NCBI RefSeq assembly: GCF_013377785.1
Contig: NZ_JABXWT010000012.1
Location: 1 to 64,000 of the forward strand
DNA length: 64,000 bases
From: Ruegeria haliotis
GTDB lineage: Bacteria; Pseudomonadota; Alphaproteobacteria; Rhodobacterales; Rhodobacteraceae
Direction of reading: 5' to 3'
This document shows, piece after piece, positions 16,755 to 26,066 of this stretch (the first letter of the stretch is position 1; each line of letters starts with the position of its first letter). The notes beneath the pieces were generated by a model. The model saw nothing but the letters and a program-made list of their open reading frames with translations. It was not told the DNA's origin and made no database searches. Both the position numbers and the translations under genes were made by a program.

Positions 16755-18413
16755 ATGAACCAAAAACGAGACGCTTTCCCCGGCAAATTCAAACCAAACC
16801 GACTCGGCAAGCTCGGGATCGGTCTGACGATGACGCTGGCTGCGTCCCTTGCGGCCGAATACGCCGCCGCGCAGGCTGCCGTGGCGACCAGCAGCTGCGG
16901 GTATCCGTTGCACACTAAGCCCGGGCATTTTGAAACTGTGCCGCTAGGCACGCCCGGCAAAGGTTATTTTCATGGCGGCGACGGCCTTGACACCGTTGCG
17001 CTGGACGGGCCGACGCATCTGATCGCCGGGCGTGGAAGGCTGGAATCGGTTGAGCGAATTGACGTCGAGAATGGGCAGTTCGACACCGTGGTGATTCTGG
17101 CAGAATTTCTGGCCACCGCAGATCGTGGCGAGGTTGATGTGCGCGCCGATTGGTTCGACACAACGATTCTGGACCCGCGTCTACAATGGGAAAGAACGCC
17201 CAGCGCGTCATTCTCGGACGAGTTGTTGAAAACGCAGATCAACGGAGTGGACGCGCAAGTTCGGGTACCGGTCGGCGCATTTGTCGTAACGGGTCAGGAC
17301 CTGCCCGCGATCACCGCGACCGAAGGACCGGTGGGAGAATATGCGTGGGCGCCGGGCACCCTCGCCGAACCGGATGATGACGGCAGCGGCAACGACATTC
17401 AGAACATCTCCTTGCGATGGGCCAACGCTGGTACTGCGCGCCCTGACCTTTCGGCGATCCAGCTCAGCGCGCAAAAAGCAAAGCTGGACTTTCGGAATGG
17501 TGCAGCCAACCTGATCGAAATCGCAACTGGCCACCTGCTGAGTCGGGACATAGGCGAAATCCATTTGTTGACGGATGAATATGATCGTCTGTTCATCGCC
17601 GATCCGCACTGCTGGGCCCGTCAGGGTCACACCGATCCGGACATGGCGCGGCTGAGCTCGCAGCAGCAGGACGGTCGGTCCGTCGAAATTCACCTATCAA
17701 AATCACTGTTATCGCAGAGCAGTGACGGGCAGCCACGGCTGGGGCGTGCCGAACACCCCGGCGTCTGGCATCTGAGCCATGATACAAGGCAGGTGCTGGA
17801 TGCAATTGACCTGCGCAATGCGGGAAAGGACTACCTTATCCTTCGCAACGACATGTGGCTGCGACGCACACCACAGCCCGTGATCTTAGGCGACCCCGGG
17901 GATGAGATCTGGCTTGATGGATCATCTGGCTGGTCCATCGCCTTCAATGATCAGGGGTTGGCTGCCAGTAATCCTGCAGGGTATCAGGCGGCCCCGCTGG
18001 TCATAGGGGTTGTTCCGGGGCTGATCCTGCGCAAGATGCCGATGCCTGAATTTCTGGCTGACCCGGCCTTGCTGGACCTGCCGCACTATCCGGGCACAGC
18101 CGACAAGGTCAGAGAAGCCGGGACAATTTACGTCACACGGGGCGGGTACGTCGGATTGTCTGCGAAACAGTTTGCCAACCGTAAGCTGATCGATCTGACC
18201 AATGGCCGACAGAACATTCTTCGCCTGCATCCCGCTGATCTGGACCAAACCGCCACAGATTTGGAAATACGGGGTGATCCGGATCTGGACATTCTGTCCG
18301 CTACAGAGATGCCCGAGCCTGAAATCGCGGCGGACGGCACCTATGTCTGGCGGCTGCCCGGACCGGACGGCACCCGCACGATCACATCAAAAGAACTGAG
18401 CGTCATCCGATAA
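16755..18413 (+). CDS. secreted protein with repeated adhesin-type beta modules
   Basis: 552 residues from the ATG at 16755 (the frame is open from a TTG at 16692). N-terminal signal sequence with a long basic lead and hydrophobic core LGIGLTMTLAASLAA. I see four related modules, roughly IDxxNGxxNxLxL followed by a GDPxDxxxL step, for example IDLRNAGKDYLILRN/LGDPGDEIWLDG and IDLTNGRQNILRLH/RGDPDLDILS. Such modules occur in large Rhodobacteraceae adhesins and RTX-like proteins; here there are no nonapeptide RTX repeats. Function unknown, probably surface or periplasmic. Followed after 27 bp by the EF-hand gene, likely one transcript. Confidence 0.68.
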   Translation: MNQKRDAFPGKFKPNRLGKLGIGLTMTLAASLAAEYAAAQAAVATSSCGYPLHTKPGHFETVPLGTPGKGYFHGGDGLDTVALDGPTHLIAGRGRLESVERIDVENGQFDTVVILAEFLATADRGEVDVRADWFDTTILDPRLQWERTPSASFSDELLKTQINGVDAQVRVPVGAFVVTGQDLPAITATEGPVGEYAWAPGTLAEPDDDGSGNDIQNISLRWANAGTARPDLSAIQLSAQKAKLDFRNGAANLIEIATGHLLSRDIGEIHLLTDEYDRLFIADPHCWARQGHTDPDMARLSSQQQDGRSVEIHLSKSLLSQSSDGQPRLGRAEHPGVWHLSHDTRQVLDAIDLRNAGKDYLILRNDMWLRRTPQPVILGDPGDEIWLDGSSGWSIAFNDQGLAASNPAGYQAAPLVIGVVPGLILRKMPMPEFLADPALLDLPHYPGTADKVREAGTIYVTRGGYVGLSAKQFANRKLIDLTNGRQNILRLHPADLDQTATDLEIRGDPDLDILSATEMPEPEIAADGTYVWRLPGPDGTRTITSKELSVIR

Positions 18414-18440
18414 ACTTCCATTACTTGAGGGCCTTCATTC

Positions 18441-20036
18441 ATGTCTCAGAGACCAAACAACGCGTTAGGAACCAGACTTGCGTCACTTGGCCGAACCGCA
18501 ATGGCCGCCATTGCCGCTTTGCTGATGGCACCGGCCTGGTCGTCAGCGCAAGAACAGGACCCTCTGCCTGCCTTCGCAAACAAGCTGTCGCCGGATGTCT
18601 TGAAACAACTGGGGCGCTCGAAAGAACAGTATATGCAGCAGGCTGCCAGCCAGATTTTTCGGTACGCTCCTGATGGTGTCCTGACCAAAGAGGTGATCGA
18701 TACCGCCGCGCAGCACCACATGGCCACGCGGCGGGCCAAGAACCTGACGCCGATCCTGTCCCATGACCTGAACGGGGATTTCCAGATTTCCCGTGCGGAG
18801 ATCGAAAAACAATCCCACCTCATCAATCACAGCGTAAAAGGTCAACTGGCGCTAGCATTTGCCGAGTTCGACGCGGATGGCGATGATGTTCTGACAGTGG
18901 CCGAATTGGGAGCATTCCTCGACAGCCAGACCCAGAAGGCCTTTCGTCGGGATCAGCTAGAGCAGTATTTTGCGTTCGATTTCAACGGTGACGGTCGTGT
19001 CGACATAACCGAAATCTCAATAGTGACCAAAGCAATCAACCCCGACATTCTGTCGACCTCCGCCAAAAGAAAGACACCGTCGAGTGCCAAACTGGCCGCC
19101 AGATGCGAGGCCCCCGATGTACCGAAAGGACACGAGTTGGTCTTGTTATCGGGCTATGAAGGGCCAGCCCTTTCCAACATTTCGTTGAATGGGCAAAACC
19201 GGGCGACGACGGTTGCGACCTTTATTGTCGAACCGGGCGAGACGCCGCTTTATGTCTTTGCGACAGCGTATGATCCTATCATCTGGAAGTTCGAAGGCGC
19301 CACCGACCGGATCAAACGCGTTGTAGTACAGCCGCTCAGCACCGATTATGGCCCCGGCGCAGCGGTTCATGGGATAGACGCCAAGGCTGTCACATTCGTG
19401 GCACCGCGCAGCTGTGTAGGTAAGCACGCCACTAAAACCGGACAGCGGTTGAATGCCCTGACCAAGGAGCTTTCGGCGAAACTGTCGACACCGGTGGCCT
19501 ATCCTGTGGCGACCTACTCGTTGGATCATATCCAGATCCCATCCGGGATTGCGGCCAAGGACCAGCAGGCAGGCAGGGGCCGCCCCTATCGACACCCTGT
19601 AGATTTCTCTATCGGCGACAACAGCTATCGGTTGAATGCCGAAGGGATGGTGGTGCTGGACAAGGACGGCAACCCCAAGTCAGCCCCCAACCCAGATCGC
19701 AGGACGATCCGGGAAATGATACGCTTTTATCGCGGCGGCTTGACGGCGTTCGACCCCAAGGAACTGGTGGCATCCGCCAAGGTCGAGCCTTACGTCGTGC
19801 TGCCGGATCAGGCGGGGCTGCTGCAACTGATCGCCGACGGCAAGATCGAGGTTCTGGAGAATGGGCATTACCGGGTGAAAGAAAACATCCCCCACTATCC
19901 GGGTGGTCTGGCCGGTGCGCACAGCGTGACATTCGTAATCGCGAAAGGGGTTGATTTGCCGCCCGGCAGCCCCGGTCACTCGATGGTCATTCTGGAAGAA
20001 ACAAACACCTGCATCATTGGATCCAGATGTCCTTAG
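18441..20036 (+). CDS. secreted EF-hand calcium-binding protein
   Basis: 531 residues. Signal peptide (cleavage near SSAQEQ, about 36). Three canonical 12-residue EF-hand loops: DLNGDFQISRAE (109-120), DADGDDVLTVAE (144-155), DFNGDGRVDITE (180-191). A second domain, about 225-320, has VLLSGYEG, FIVEPGETPLYVFATAYDPIIWKFEG, a beta-type segment seen in various secreted bacterial proteins. The last 200 residues are unfamiliar and end with two cysteines. It probably binds Ca2+ in the periplasm or outside, alongside the preceding module protein. Confidence 0.75.
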   Translation: MSQRPNNALGTRLASLGRTAMAAIAALLMAPAWSSAQEQDPLPAFANKLSPDVLKQLGRSKEQYMQQAASQIFRYAPDGVLTKEVIDTAAQHHMATRRAKNLTPILSHDLNGDFQISRAEIEKQSHLINHSVKGQLALAFAEFDADGDDVLTVAELGAFLDSQTQKAFRRDQLEQYFAFDFNGDGRVDITEISIVTKAINPDILSTSAKRKTPSSAKLAARCEAPDVPKGHELVLLSGYEGPALSNISLNGQNRATTVATFIVEPGETPLYVFATAYDPIIWKFEGATDRIKRVVVQPLSTDYGPGAAVHGIDAKAVTFVAPRSCVGKHATKTGQRLNALTKELSAKLSTPVAYPVATYSLDHIQIPSGIAAKDQQAGRGRPYRHPVDFSIGDNSYRLNAEGMVVLDKDGNPKSAPNPDRRTIREMIRFYRGGLTAFDPKELVASAKVEPYVVLPDQAGLLQLIADGKIEVLENGHYRVKENIPHYPGGLAGAHSVTFVIAKGVDLPPGSPGHSMVILEETNTCIIGSRCP

Positions 20037-20064
20037 CCCAGACCCTTTGACATCAACACATACT

Positions 20065-20099
20065 GGCCCTCGACCTCAGTCATTCAGAGGCTGAGGGCC
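20065..20099 (+). terminator. possible terminator after the EF-hand gene
   Basis: Imperfect hairpin GGCCCTCGACCTC...GAGGCTGAGGGCC with a 9-base loop, stem interrupted by a two-base mismatch. The downstream T run is weak (TTGCTTCT). Confidence 0.45.
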
Positions 20100-20173
20100 T
20101 TGCTTCTGCCGCTATTTACCAGCAATTGCGGCGTGAGTATCTCTAACGTGACGCTGAAAGACACTTCCGGTAA

Positions 20174-21325
20174 ATGATCAAATCCTCAAAAACGCGGGGT
20201 CTGGCCATCCTGGTTGCGGCTTGCGCCGTCGCACTGGCATTCTACCAGTCTCAAAAGGCTGAACAGGCATTTTCACTGCATCCGCTGACCGTTGCATGTC
20301 TGAGCTCCGAAACCAAAGAGGCGCGCGATGTTGACTGCGCCGCTGCACTTGCGTCAACCGACCTGACCGACATCGAACGCGGAGAGGTTGCCTTTCGCTG
20401 GGCCAACAAGCTTGATCGAACTGATTGGGAGCGGGCCATTAATCTGTACAGTCAGGCGATAGAATTTTTTCCGGGAAAAACATCCGCATTTTATAACCGG
20501 GGCCTGCTTCTATCCGGCCGGGCAAAGGATCATCAAGCGGCGCTTGTTGATTTTACGGAAGTTATCGACCGTATCTCTCCGGAAGATCGCCGATACGCCG
20601 GCGCTCTTGCAAACCGGGCTCAAATCTATCGGAAACTGGATCAAAACAATCAGGCCATGGCGGATATCAAACGTGCATCTGCGCAGAATCCGACCCATAG
20701 ATTGGTGTTGTATGAAAAAGCGGAACTGCTTTTGGATCTAAAAGATTTCGATGGCGCGTTGACTGCACTTGATACGGCCATAACTCTCTATCCAGATGAT
20801 AGAGATATCGAATTGTTCTGGAGTGACCGCGCATGGGTCAAGCGGAAACTTGGCGATCTGGACGGGGCGCTCGTCGATATTGACCACGCTATAGACCTAG
20901 GCAAGAAAACAGCCGGGACCTTGTATTTACGTGGTTGGTTGAACATGGATAAGGGCAACTGGGATTCTGCCTTGCTCGATTTCCAGCACTCTTTGGATGA
21001 AAACCCCCTGTATTGCCGATCCTTTCGTCGCAAGGGCAAGCTTTTGGAAAAGTTAAAGGATCAGGCGTTCTCGGACCCACAGGAAATTGCTGTCAAAGCA
21101 GATGAAGTGCTGGGCGACGATCCCGAAAATCCTGACTTTCTTGATGTCAGATTTCACGCGCGTATCGCCAGCGCGAATTTCGACGGCGCACTGGAGGATA
21201 TCAACCGTTTGCTGGAGGTATCCGAGTTTCCGTTGCTTGAGCTTCAGAAACGGGCGCAGCTTTACAAGTATCTGGGACAAAATGATCTGGTTTTGTCTGA
21301 TCTCCAGGCAATCACCCGAACCTGA
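20174..21325 (+). CDS. TPR-repeat protein, first part of an interrupted gene
   Basis: 383 residues to an in-frame TGA. One N-terminal membrane or signal segment (about 9-25), then at least six TPR-like repeats (for example WERAINLYSQAIEFFPGKTSAFYNRG, GALVDIDHAIDLGKKTAGTLYLRG, WDSALLDFQHSLDENP). The same frame continues after the TGA with more TPR sequence to 21880, so this is most likely the larger part of a roughly 568-codon gene broken by nonsense changes. TPR proteins act as protein-protein scaffolds. Lower GC than the flanking core genes. Confidence 0.7.
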   Translation: MIKSSKTRGLAILVAACAVALAFYQSQKAEQAFSLHPLTVACLSSETKEARDVDCAAALASTDLTDIERGEVAFRWANKLDRTDWERAINLYSQAIEFFPGKTSAFYNRGLLLSGRAKDHQAALVDFTEVIDRISPEDRRYAGALANRAQIYRKLDQNNQAMADIKRASAQNPTHRLVLYEKAELLLDLKDFDGALTALDTAITLYPDDRDIELFWSDRAWVKRKLGDLDGALVDIDHAIDLGKKTAGTLYLRGWLNMDKGNWDSALLDFQHSLDENPLYCRSFRRKGKLLEKLKDQAFSDPQEIAVKADEVLGDDPENPDFLDVRFHARIASANFDGALEDINRLLEVSEFPLLELQKRAQLYKYLGQNDLVLSDLQAITRT

Positions 21326-21880
21326 CTGACAAGCTTCCAAGAGGTGCCGGATTATGGCGACTGCGTTTCAAGGTATCTGGACAGCAAAATCGGAGATATG
21401 GCCGCGCTGCATACATCTGCCATAAACGCTCAGGTCGAACTGCAACCAGAAATGAATGACTGGGACGGTGCATTGGAATCGTTGAACGCGTTCATCGCAT
21501 TCGACCCCGACGACAACCGTCACTGGGCCAAGCGCGGTCAGGTGCTTGAAGAACTCGGTCGCCCGGACGACGCTCTTACCAACTATTAGGAAGCAATCCG
21601 CTTGGTTGAAACCGGTGAAGGCGACGCTATCCATGATGATCTGACGCTTATCTCGGCCCTACTTGGGCGCGCATCTATCTACAGCTCACGAGGCCAAACC
21701 GTCAAAGCGTTGGCGGGTCTGGAAAAATCACTGATTGTGGCTGACGATAGCGTCAGGTCGAACCTCAAAAAACTGATGCAGAAGGCTGGCCATCAGGAAG
21801 CCCCGAAAACAGGCTGGTACGATCTACCAACCAAGGCCGCGCTGCAAAACTGCGTCGCCGATGCCAATTGTCGGCCATAA
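21326..21880 (+). pseudogene. 3' remainder of the TPR gene, with a second in-frame stop
   Basis: Reading on in the same frame from the TGA at 21323-21325 gives LTSFQEVPDYGDC and then a clear TPR unit WDGALESLNAFIAFDPDDNRHWAK. A TAG at 21587-21589 falls inside a TPR consensus (ALTNY-stop-EAIRLVE), after which the frame runs on to GWYDLPTKAALQNC and a TAA at 21880. No shift of frame is needed. TGA and TAG could each come from one base change (for example CGA or TGG, and CAG). Separate translation from a GTG at 21344 or a TTG at 21602 is possible but unlikely. Confidence 0.65.
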
Positions 21881-22243
21881 ACTGCCAGTTAAGCCGCAAC
21901 AGGCTCTGAGGGTCTGCCAAACAAGATGAATACGGTGCATACGGATTGTGAGTCAACCGATAATCTGGGAGTGGCGCTTGAGTTCTAAAAAGTGCAATTT
22001 GCCTGCTGTGCATACTTGAATGACTGAAATTCGGCACCCCGGCAACTGCGCGCATGCTAGGCGCAAGACTGCTCTCTTGCTCAGAATTTCTCTGATATCC
22101 AACGTCAGACACCTGAAAATATTCTTGTGCATCACCCATCAGTTTCATGGTAAAAAATAACGAGGAAGGCATTCTTTTGTATTGAATTGTATTGTGTTTA
22201 GCTGAATTGAGAACACGCGCTTAGATCGCAGGGAAAACACACT
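21881..22243. other. A/T-rich intergenic region before the methyltransferase
   Basis: 363 bp with no gene seen. GC is clearly lower than in the core genes. A T/G-rich stretch at about 22175-22205 repeats TTGTATTG twice. Presumably holds the promoter of the next gene; AGGGAAAA before the ATG is its ribosome-binding site. Confidence 0.45.
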
Positions 22244-23128
22244 ATGAACGACACACCACAAAAATCGCTGCTTAGCCGCACGGCTAAAAGAACGCGAGAC
22301 GCCGCTCGGGTGGTTCGTGGGACGCGAGAAGTAATCAAACCTGAACCACAAGATACGCATGCCGAGGATGCAAACGCACAGGAAGACACAACTATGGACC
22401 AAAACAATACGGACCAAGACAAACCGAGGCTGGACCTGGAAAAAGATATTCAATCAGGTGTTGAAGTTGTAAAACGTATCCTGTCCTGTACGGATGAGCA
22501 GATCCGGTCCCGGGCATTCCTACTGGGCTGCCTGGCCGATTACGGCATACCATTCCAGCCCTGGCACGATTGGGTCCGCTGGACAGACCGCTTCATGAAC
22601 ACCAGTCATTTCGGCGCGGTTCAGATACCCACCGAGTTCGTTGATTTTCTCATGACCCTGTCCAGAGAACCAATTGAAACCGCCGTCGAAATCGGTGTTC
22701 TGCATGGTGGCAGCACTTATTTCAAAGCAGCGGTATTACAACGGTTAAACCCAAATATCGAATATAACCTGATTGATATTGAAGATAATCTCATCGCGTA
22801 TGACGCGTTCAAAGAACACCTGAATCTTATCAAGAATATCCCTAACACCTCTGACGATTTCGCCGGACAGGCGTTTGACTATGTGTTTATCGACGGGGAC
22901 CATTCCTATCACGGCGTGATGAAAGACTATGTGAACCTTGGACGCCACGCCAAAGTAGCAATCGCATTTCATGACATCCACGGGCACGAATATGACCACC
23001 TGGATGGGGGAACTGTTTCGTCATGGGATCACATCAAGGATCAGTGCCTCTTAAGCCATGCAATCTATGAATTTGCCCATAACCAAAGAAGATGGATGGG
23101 CATTGGGTTGGCTGTGAAAAAGAACTGA
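22244..23128 (+). CDS. class I SAM-dependent methyltransferase (Methyltransf_24/CmcI-like)
   Basis: 294 residues. The first 70 are polar and probably disordered (SRTAKRTRDAARVVRGT, then an acidic DTHAEDANAQEDTT stretch). The catalytic domain shows motif I EIGVLHGGSTYF (about 147-158), an acidic motif II NLIDIED, FDYVFIDGDHSYHGVMKDY (about 208-226) and IAFHDIHGHEYDHLDGG. This DGDHxY pattern is that of CmcI-like and cell-surface-sugar O-methyltransferases. Acceptor unknown. A lone accessory gene on plus, convergent with DUF1491. Confidence 0.8.
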   Translation: MNDTPQKSLLSRTAKRTRDAARVVRGTREVIKPEPQDTHAEDANAQEDTTMDQNNTDQDKPRLDLEKDIQSGVEVVKRILSCTDEQIRSRAFLLGCLADYGIPFQPWHDWVRWTDRFMNTSHFGAVQIPTEFVDFLMTLSREPIETAVEIGVLHGGSTYFKAAVLQRLNPNIEYNLIDIEDNLIAYDAFKEHLNLIKNIPNTSDDFAGQAFDYVFIDGDHSYHGVMKDYVNLGRHAKVAIAFHDIHGHEYDHLDGGTVSSWDHIKDQCLLSHAIYEFAHNQRRWMGIGLAVKKN

Positions 23129-23243
23129 GTTCTTCATAAAACCAAGATTCAATTCCGGGCTGGTGCCTTGGCACGACGAGTGACCTGCGCGACACGCATC
23201 TTCATTTGATGGTGCTGTGTTCGCGCAGCGCAAGACCTGATTG

Positions 23244-23573
23244 CTATTCCAGCCCCTCATCCCCCAGCAGATGTCGCCCCTGCCGATCCTCGACCTCGAT
23301 CACCCAGAGGTCGGGATCAAAGCTGCGCTGGCGTTGGATGGCTTGATCCACGTCCGCTTCGGTGCCGCTGGACAGCTCGACCCATTTGCGTTCTCCGCTC
23401 ATCAGGTCAAAACTGCGCTGGAAGGCTGTCGCCAGACCGTTGAGTGTGTTGAGCTTGATCAACACCGCACCCGCCGTGTCGTCACCATGGGCCACGACAA
23501 AGGCCGGGATTTCCTGAAACCGCAGCCGCGCCAGATAGGCGTGGACCCAGAAATCAGCCGTCAGTCGCGTCAT
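23244..23573 (-). CDS. DUF1491 family protein
   Basis: 109 residues from the ATG at 23573, which overlaps the era stop in an ATGA junction; upstream extension would run into era. MTRLTADFWVHAYLARLRFQEIPAFVVAHGD and VLIKLNTLNG are the family signature. Function unknown; typically found next to era and recO in Rhodobacterales. In this window it is the last gene before the accessory block, with recO about 6.8 kb away. Confidence 0.9.
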   Translation of the reverse strand: MTRLTADFWVHAYLARLRFQEIPAFVVAHGDDTAGAVLIKLNTLNGLATAFQRSFDLMSGERKWVELSSGTEADVDQAIQRQRSFDPDLWVIEVEDRQGRHLLGDEGLE

Positions 23574-24478
23574 GCGTTGCCGTCTTTGAAATCCAGACCC
23601 ATTTCCGAATAGCGTTCGGATTCCTCCAGCCAATTTGGCCGGACTTTCACCTGCAGGAAAAGATGGATTTTACGGTCGAGGAATTCTTCCAGCTCGGCGC
23701 GCGCCGCCTGACTGACGGCTTTGATGGTCTCGCCCTTTTTGCCCAATACGATGCCCTTGTGGCCGTCGCGCATGACATAGATCATCTGATCAATCTTGGC
23801 TGATCCGTCCTTGCGCTCTTCCCAGTTCTCGGTCTCGACCGTCAGCTGGTAAGGCAATTCCTGATGCAGGCGCAGGGTCAGTTTTTCGCGCGTCATCTCA
23901 GCCGCGATCATACGCAGGGGCAGATCGGCGATCTGATCTTCGGGATAGAGCCAGGGGCTTTCGGGCAATTCCGAGGCCAGCCATTTGCGCAGGTCATCGA
24001 CGCCATAGCCCTTTTCGGCGGAAATCATGAAGGTTTCGGAAAACGGATAGCGCGCGTTCAGGTCGCTGGTGAGGGCCAATAGAACCTCGGATTGCACCTT
24101 GTCGATCTTGTTGATCGCCAGCGCGATCTTACGCCCCTGCCCGATCTCTTCCAGCCCTTCAAGGATGCGTTCGACACCTTCAGTGATGCCTCGATGCGCC
24201 TCGATCATCAGGACAACGACATCGGCATCTGCAGCACCGCCCCACGCGGCGGCGACCATGGCGCGGTCCAGACGGCGGCGGGGTTTGAACAGGCCGGGCG
24301 TGTCGACAAAGACCAGTTGCGCGTCGCCCTCCATCGCCACGCCACGAATGCGCGTCCGCGTGGTTTGCACCTTATGCGTCACGATCGAGACCTTGGCCCC
24401 GACCATGCGGTTCAGAAGGGTGGATTTGCCTGCGTTGGGCTCTCCGATCAGGGCGATAAATCCGGCGCGTGTGGTCAT
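23570..24478 (-). CDS. era: GTPase Era
   Basis: 302 residues. G domain: G1 GEPNAGKST (12-20), G3 DTPGLF, G4 NKID (about 123-126), then SAEKGYGVDDL. C-terminal KH domain with MIYVMRDGHKGIVLGKKGETIKAVSQAAR. Era binds the 3' end of 16S rRNA and checks 30S assembly. In most relatives rnc lies immediately upstream; here a 2.2-kb block carrying two other genes separates them. Confidence 0.96.
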   Translation of the reverse strand: MTTRAGFIALIGEPNAGKSTLLNRMVGAKVSIVTHKVQTTRTRIRGVAMEGDAQLVFVDTPGLFKPRRRLDRAMVAAAWGGAADADVVVLMIEAHRGITEGVERILEGLEEIGQGRKIALAINKIDKVQSEVLLALTSDLNARYPFSETFMISAEKGYGVDDLRKWLASELPESPWLYPEDQIADLPLRMIAAEMTREKLTLRLHQELPYQLTVETENWEERKDGSAKIDQMIYVMRDGHKGIVLGKKGETIKAVSQAARAELEEFLDRKIHLFLQVKVRPNWLEESERYSEMGLDFKDGNA

Positions 24479-24636
24479 GTGTTATGCGATCCTGTTTGCA
24501 AGTGCGCATCCCTATAGCAGAAAGGGACTGCGGGCCAGAGGGATTTGTCGCATTGCAGCCATGCAGGCATGGTGCAAGGATACGTGCGCGCCACGCCGAA
24601 CCAAGCCAGGCGGCCACCCTTTCAGTGAGGCAGGAC

Positions 24637-26022
24637 ATGAAGCGTCGCGAGTTTCTTTTGGGTAGTGGAGCCGCCGCAGGCGCGCTGGGTTTGGGCGGTT
24701 ACAGCTTGGCTGCGGGCAGCGGCGCGGCGCAAGAGTTGACTATTCAATCCGCCAGCTTTGCCCTGCGCAATCAGGTGACAACCGGGATGGTCAGCCTGTC
24801 GCCAGATGCGCCGCCGCCAGTTCTGTACGGGCGGCAGGGCGAGGTGATGCGCCTGCCGGTGCGCAATACTCTGCCTGATTATACTGCGATGCACTGGCAT
24901 GGCATGCGGATCGCCAACGAGATGGACGGAGTGCCTTATCTGACGCAGATGCCGATGGCTGAGGGCGAACTGTTCCCTTATGAATTCACACCGCCCGATG
25001 CCGGGACATACTGGTATCACCCCCATTGCATGACGATGGAGCAGATGGCCCACGGCCTGACCGGCGTAATGGTGATTGCCGAGCCAGAAGATCCCGGTTT
25101 CGACAGCGAACAGGTGATCAACCTGCGCGATTTCCGTCTGGATGAGGACGGTGCGTTCCTGCCCGCTTACACAGCGCGTGGGGCCACACGGGCCGGCACG
25201 TTCGGCAATGTGCAAACGGCGAACTGGCTGGACACGCCAACCTATGAGCACATAGCGGGCGGATTGGTACGGCTGCGTGTGGTCAACACCGACACAACGC
25301 GCATCTACAAGCTGCATCTGCAAGCGGGCGCGGCCCGGATCATCGCGTGGGACGGACATCCGGTCGAGATCGACATCGCAATGCCCAGAGCGGATGAGCC
25401 GTTACTAGTGGGCCCCGGCCAACGGGTGGACTTCGCTGTCGTCATGCCCAACGACGAAGGCGAGGCGGTCGAATTGATGGCTAAACTTCCCGGTCAGCCG
25501 CATCGGGCGATGGCGCGGCTACGGGCTGTTGGCGCATCGGTTTCGCGAAACCTGCAAGAGTTGAAGCCGCTACCGGTGAACCCTGCGGCCCGGCCCGATC
25601 TGGCCAACGCCGAACTGCACGAGTTTGTGTTTGGCTGGACGCCTGAAGGTACCGTGCCGAATAACGGGTTCTGTGGCTCTCTGGGTTACAATTTCTGGTC
25701 CATCAACCGAAAACCATGGCCGGGAGACGCTGCGCAGGATGTTGGCCCGCTGGCGACGCTGCAGTTGGGCAAAAGCTATGTTCTACGCCTGCGCAACGAA
25801 TCCCCCAATCTGCACCCGATCCATCTGCACGGGTTGGCCTTTGTCCCGATCAAGTCAAACCAGCGTCAGCTGCCACCGCTGATGACGGATACGATGCTGC
25901 TGTTGAAGGATGAGGTGGTCGAGATCGCACTGGTCGCCGACAATCCCGGCGACTGGGCGTTTCACTGCCATGTGATCGAGCATCAGAAGACCGGGCTGAC
26001 CGGCTTTATCCGGGTGGTTTAG
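24637..26022 (+). CDS. multicopper oxidase with Tat signal
   Basis: 461 residues from the ATG at 24637 (GTGAGGCAGG upstream; the frame is open from 24469). Twin-arginine leader KRREFLLGSGAAAG. Copper ligands are all present: HWHG (86-89), YWYHPH (125-130), HPIHLHG, and the C-terminal HCHVIEHQKTGL that carries the type 1 cysteine. Closest in layout to the three-domain CotA/CueO/laccase-type enzymes; it may oxidise Cu(I), Mn(II) or phenols in the periplasm. On plus, inside the otherwise minus-strand rnc-era series. Confidence 0.88.
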   Translation: MKRREFLLGSGAAAGALGLGGYSLAAGSGAAQELTIQSASFALRNQVTTGMVSLSPDAPPPVLYGRQGEVMRLPVRNTLPDYTAMHWHGMRIANEMDGVPYLTQMPMAEGELFPYEFTPPDAGTYWYHPHCMTMEQMAHGLTGVMVIAEPEDPGFDSEQVINLRDFRLDEDGAFLPAYTARGATRAGTFGNVQTANWLDTPTYEHIAGGLVRLRVVNTDTTRIYKLHLQAGAARIIAWDGHPVEIDIAMPRADEPLLVGPGQRVDFAVVMPNDEGEAVELMAKLPGQPHRAMARLRAVGASVSRNLQELKPLPVNPAARPDLANAELHEFVFGWTPEGTVPNNGFCGSLGYNFWSINRKPWPGDAAQDVGPLATLQLGKSYVLRLRNESPNLHPIHLHGLAFVPIKSNQRQLPPLMTDTMLLLKDEVVEIALVADNPGDWAFHCHVIEHQKTGLTGFIRVV

Positions 26023-26066
26023 GTGCGCCGGTCAAATATCGGCCCGGCGCGACCCATATGGCTGGT

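Noticed and set aside
24479..24636. N-terminal extension of the multicopper oxidase
   Set aside because: It would precede the Tat signal KRREF, which should be near the N-terminus; the ATG at 24637 has a good ribosome-binding site.
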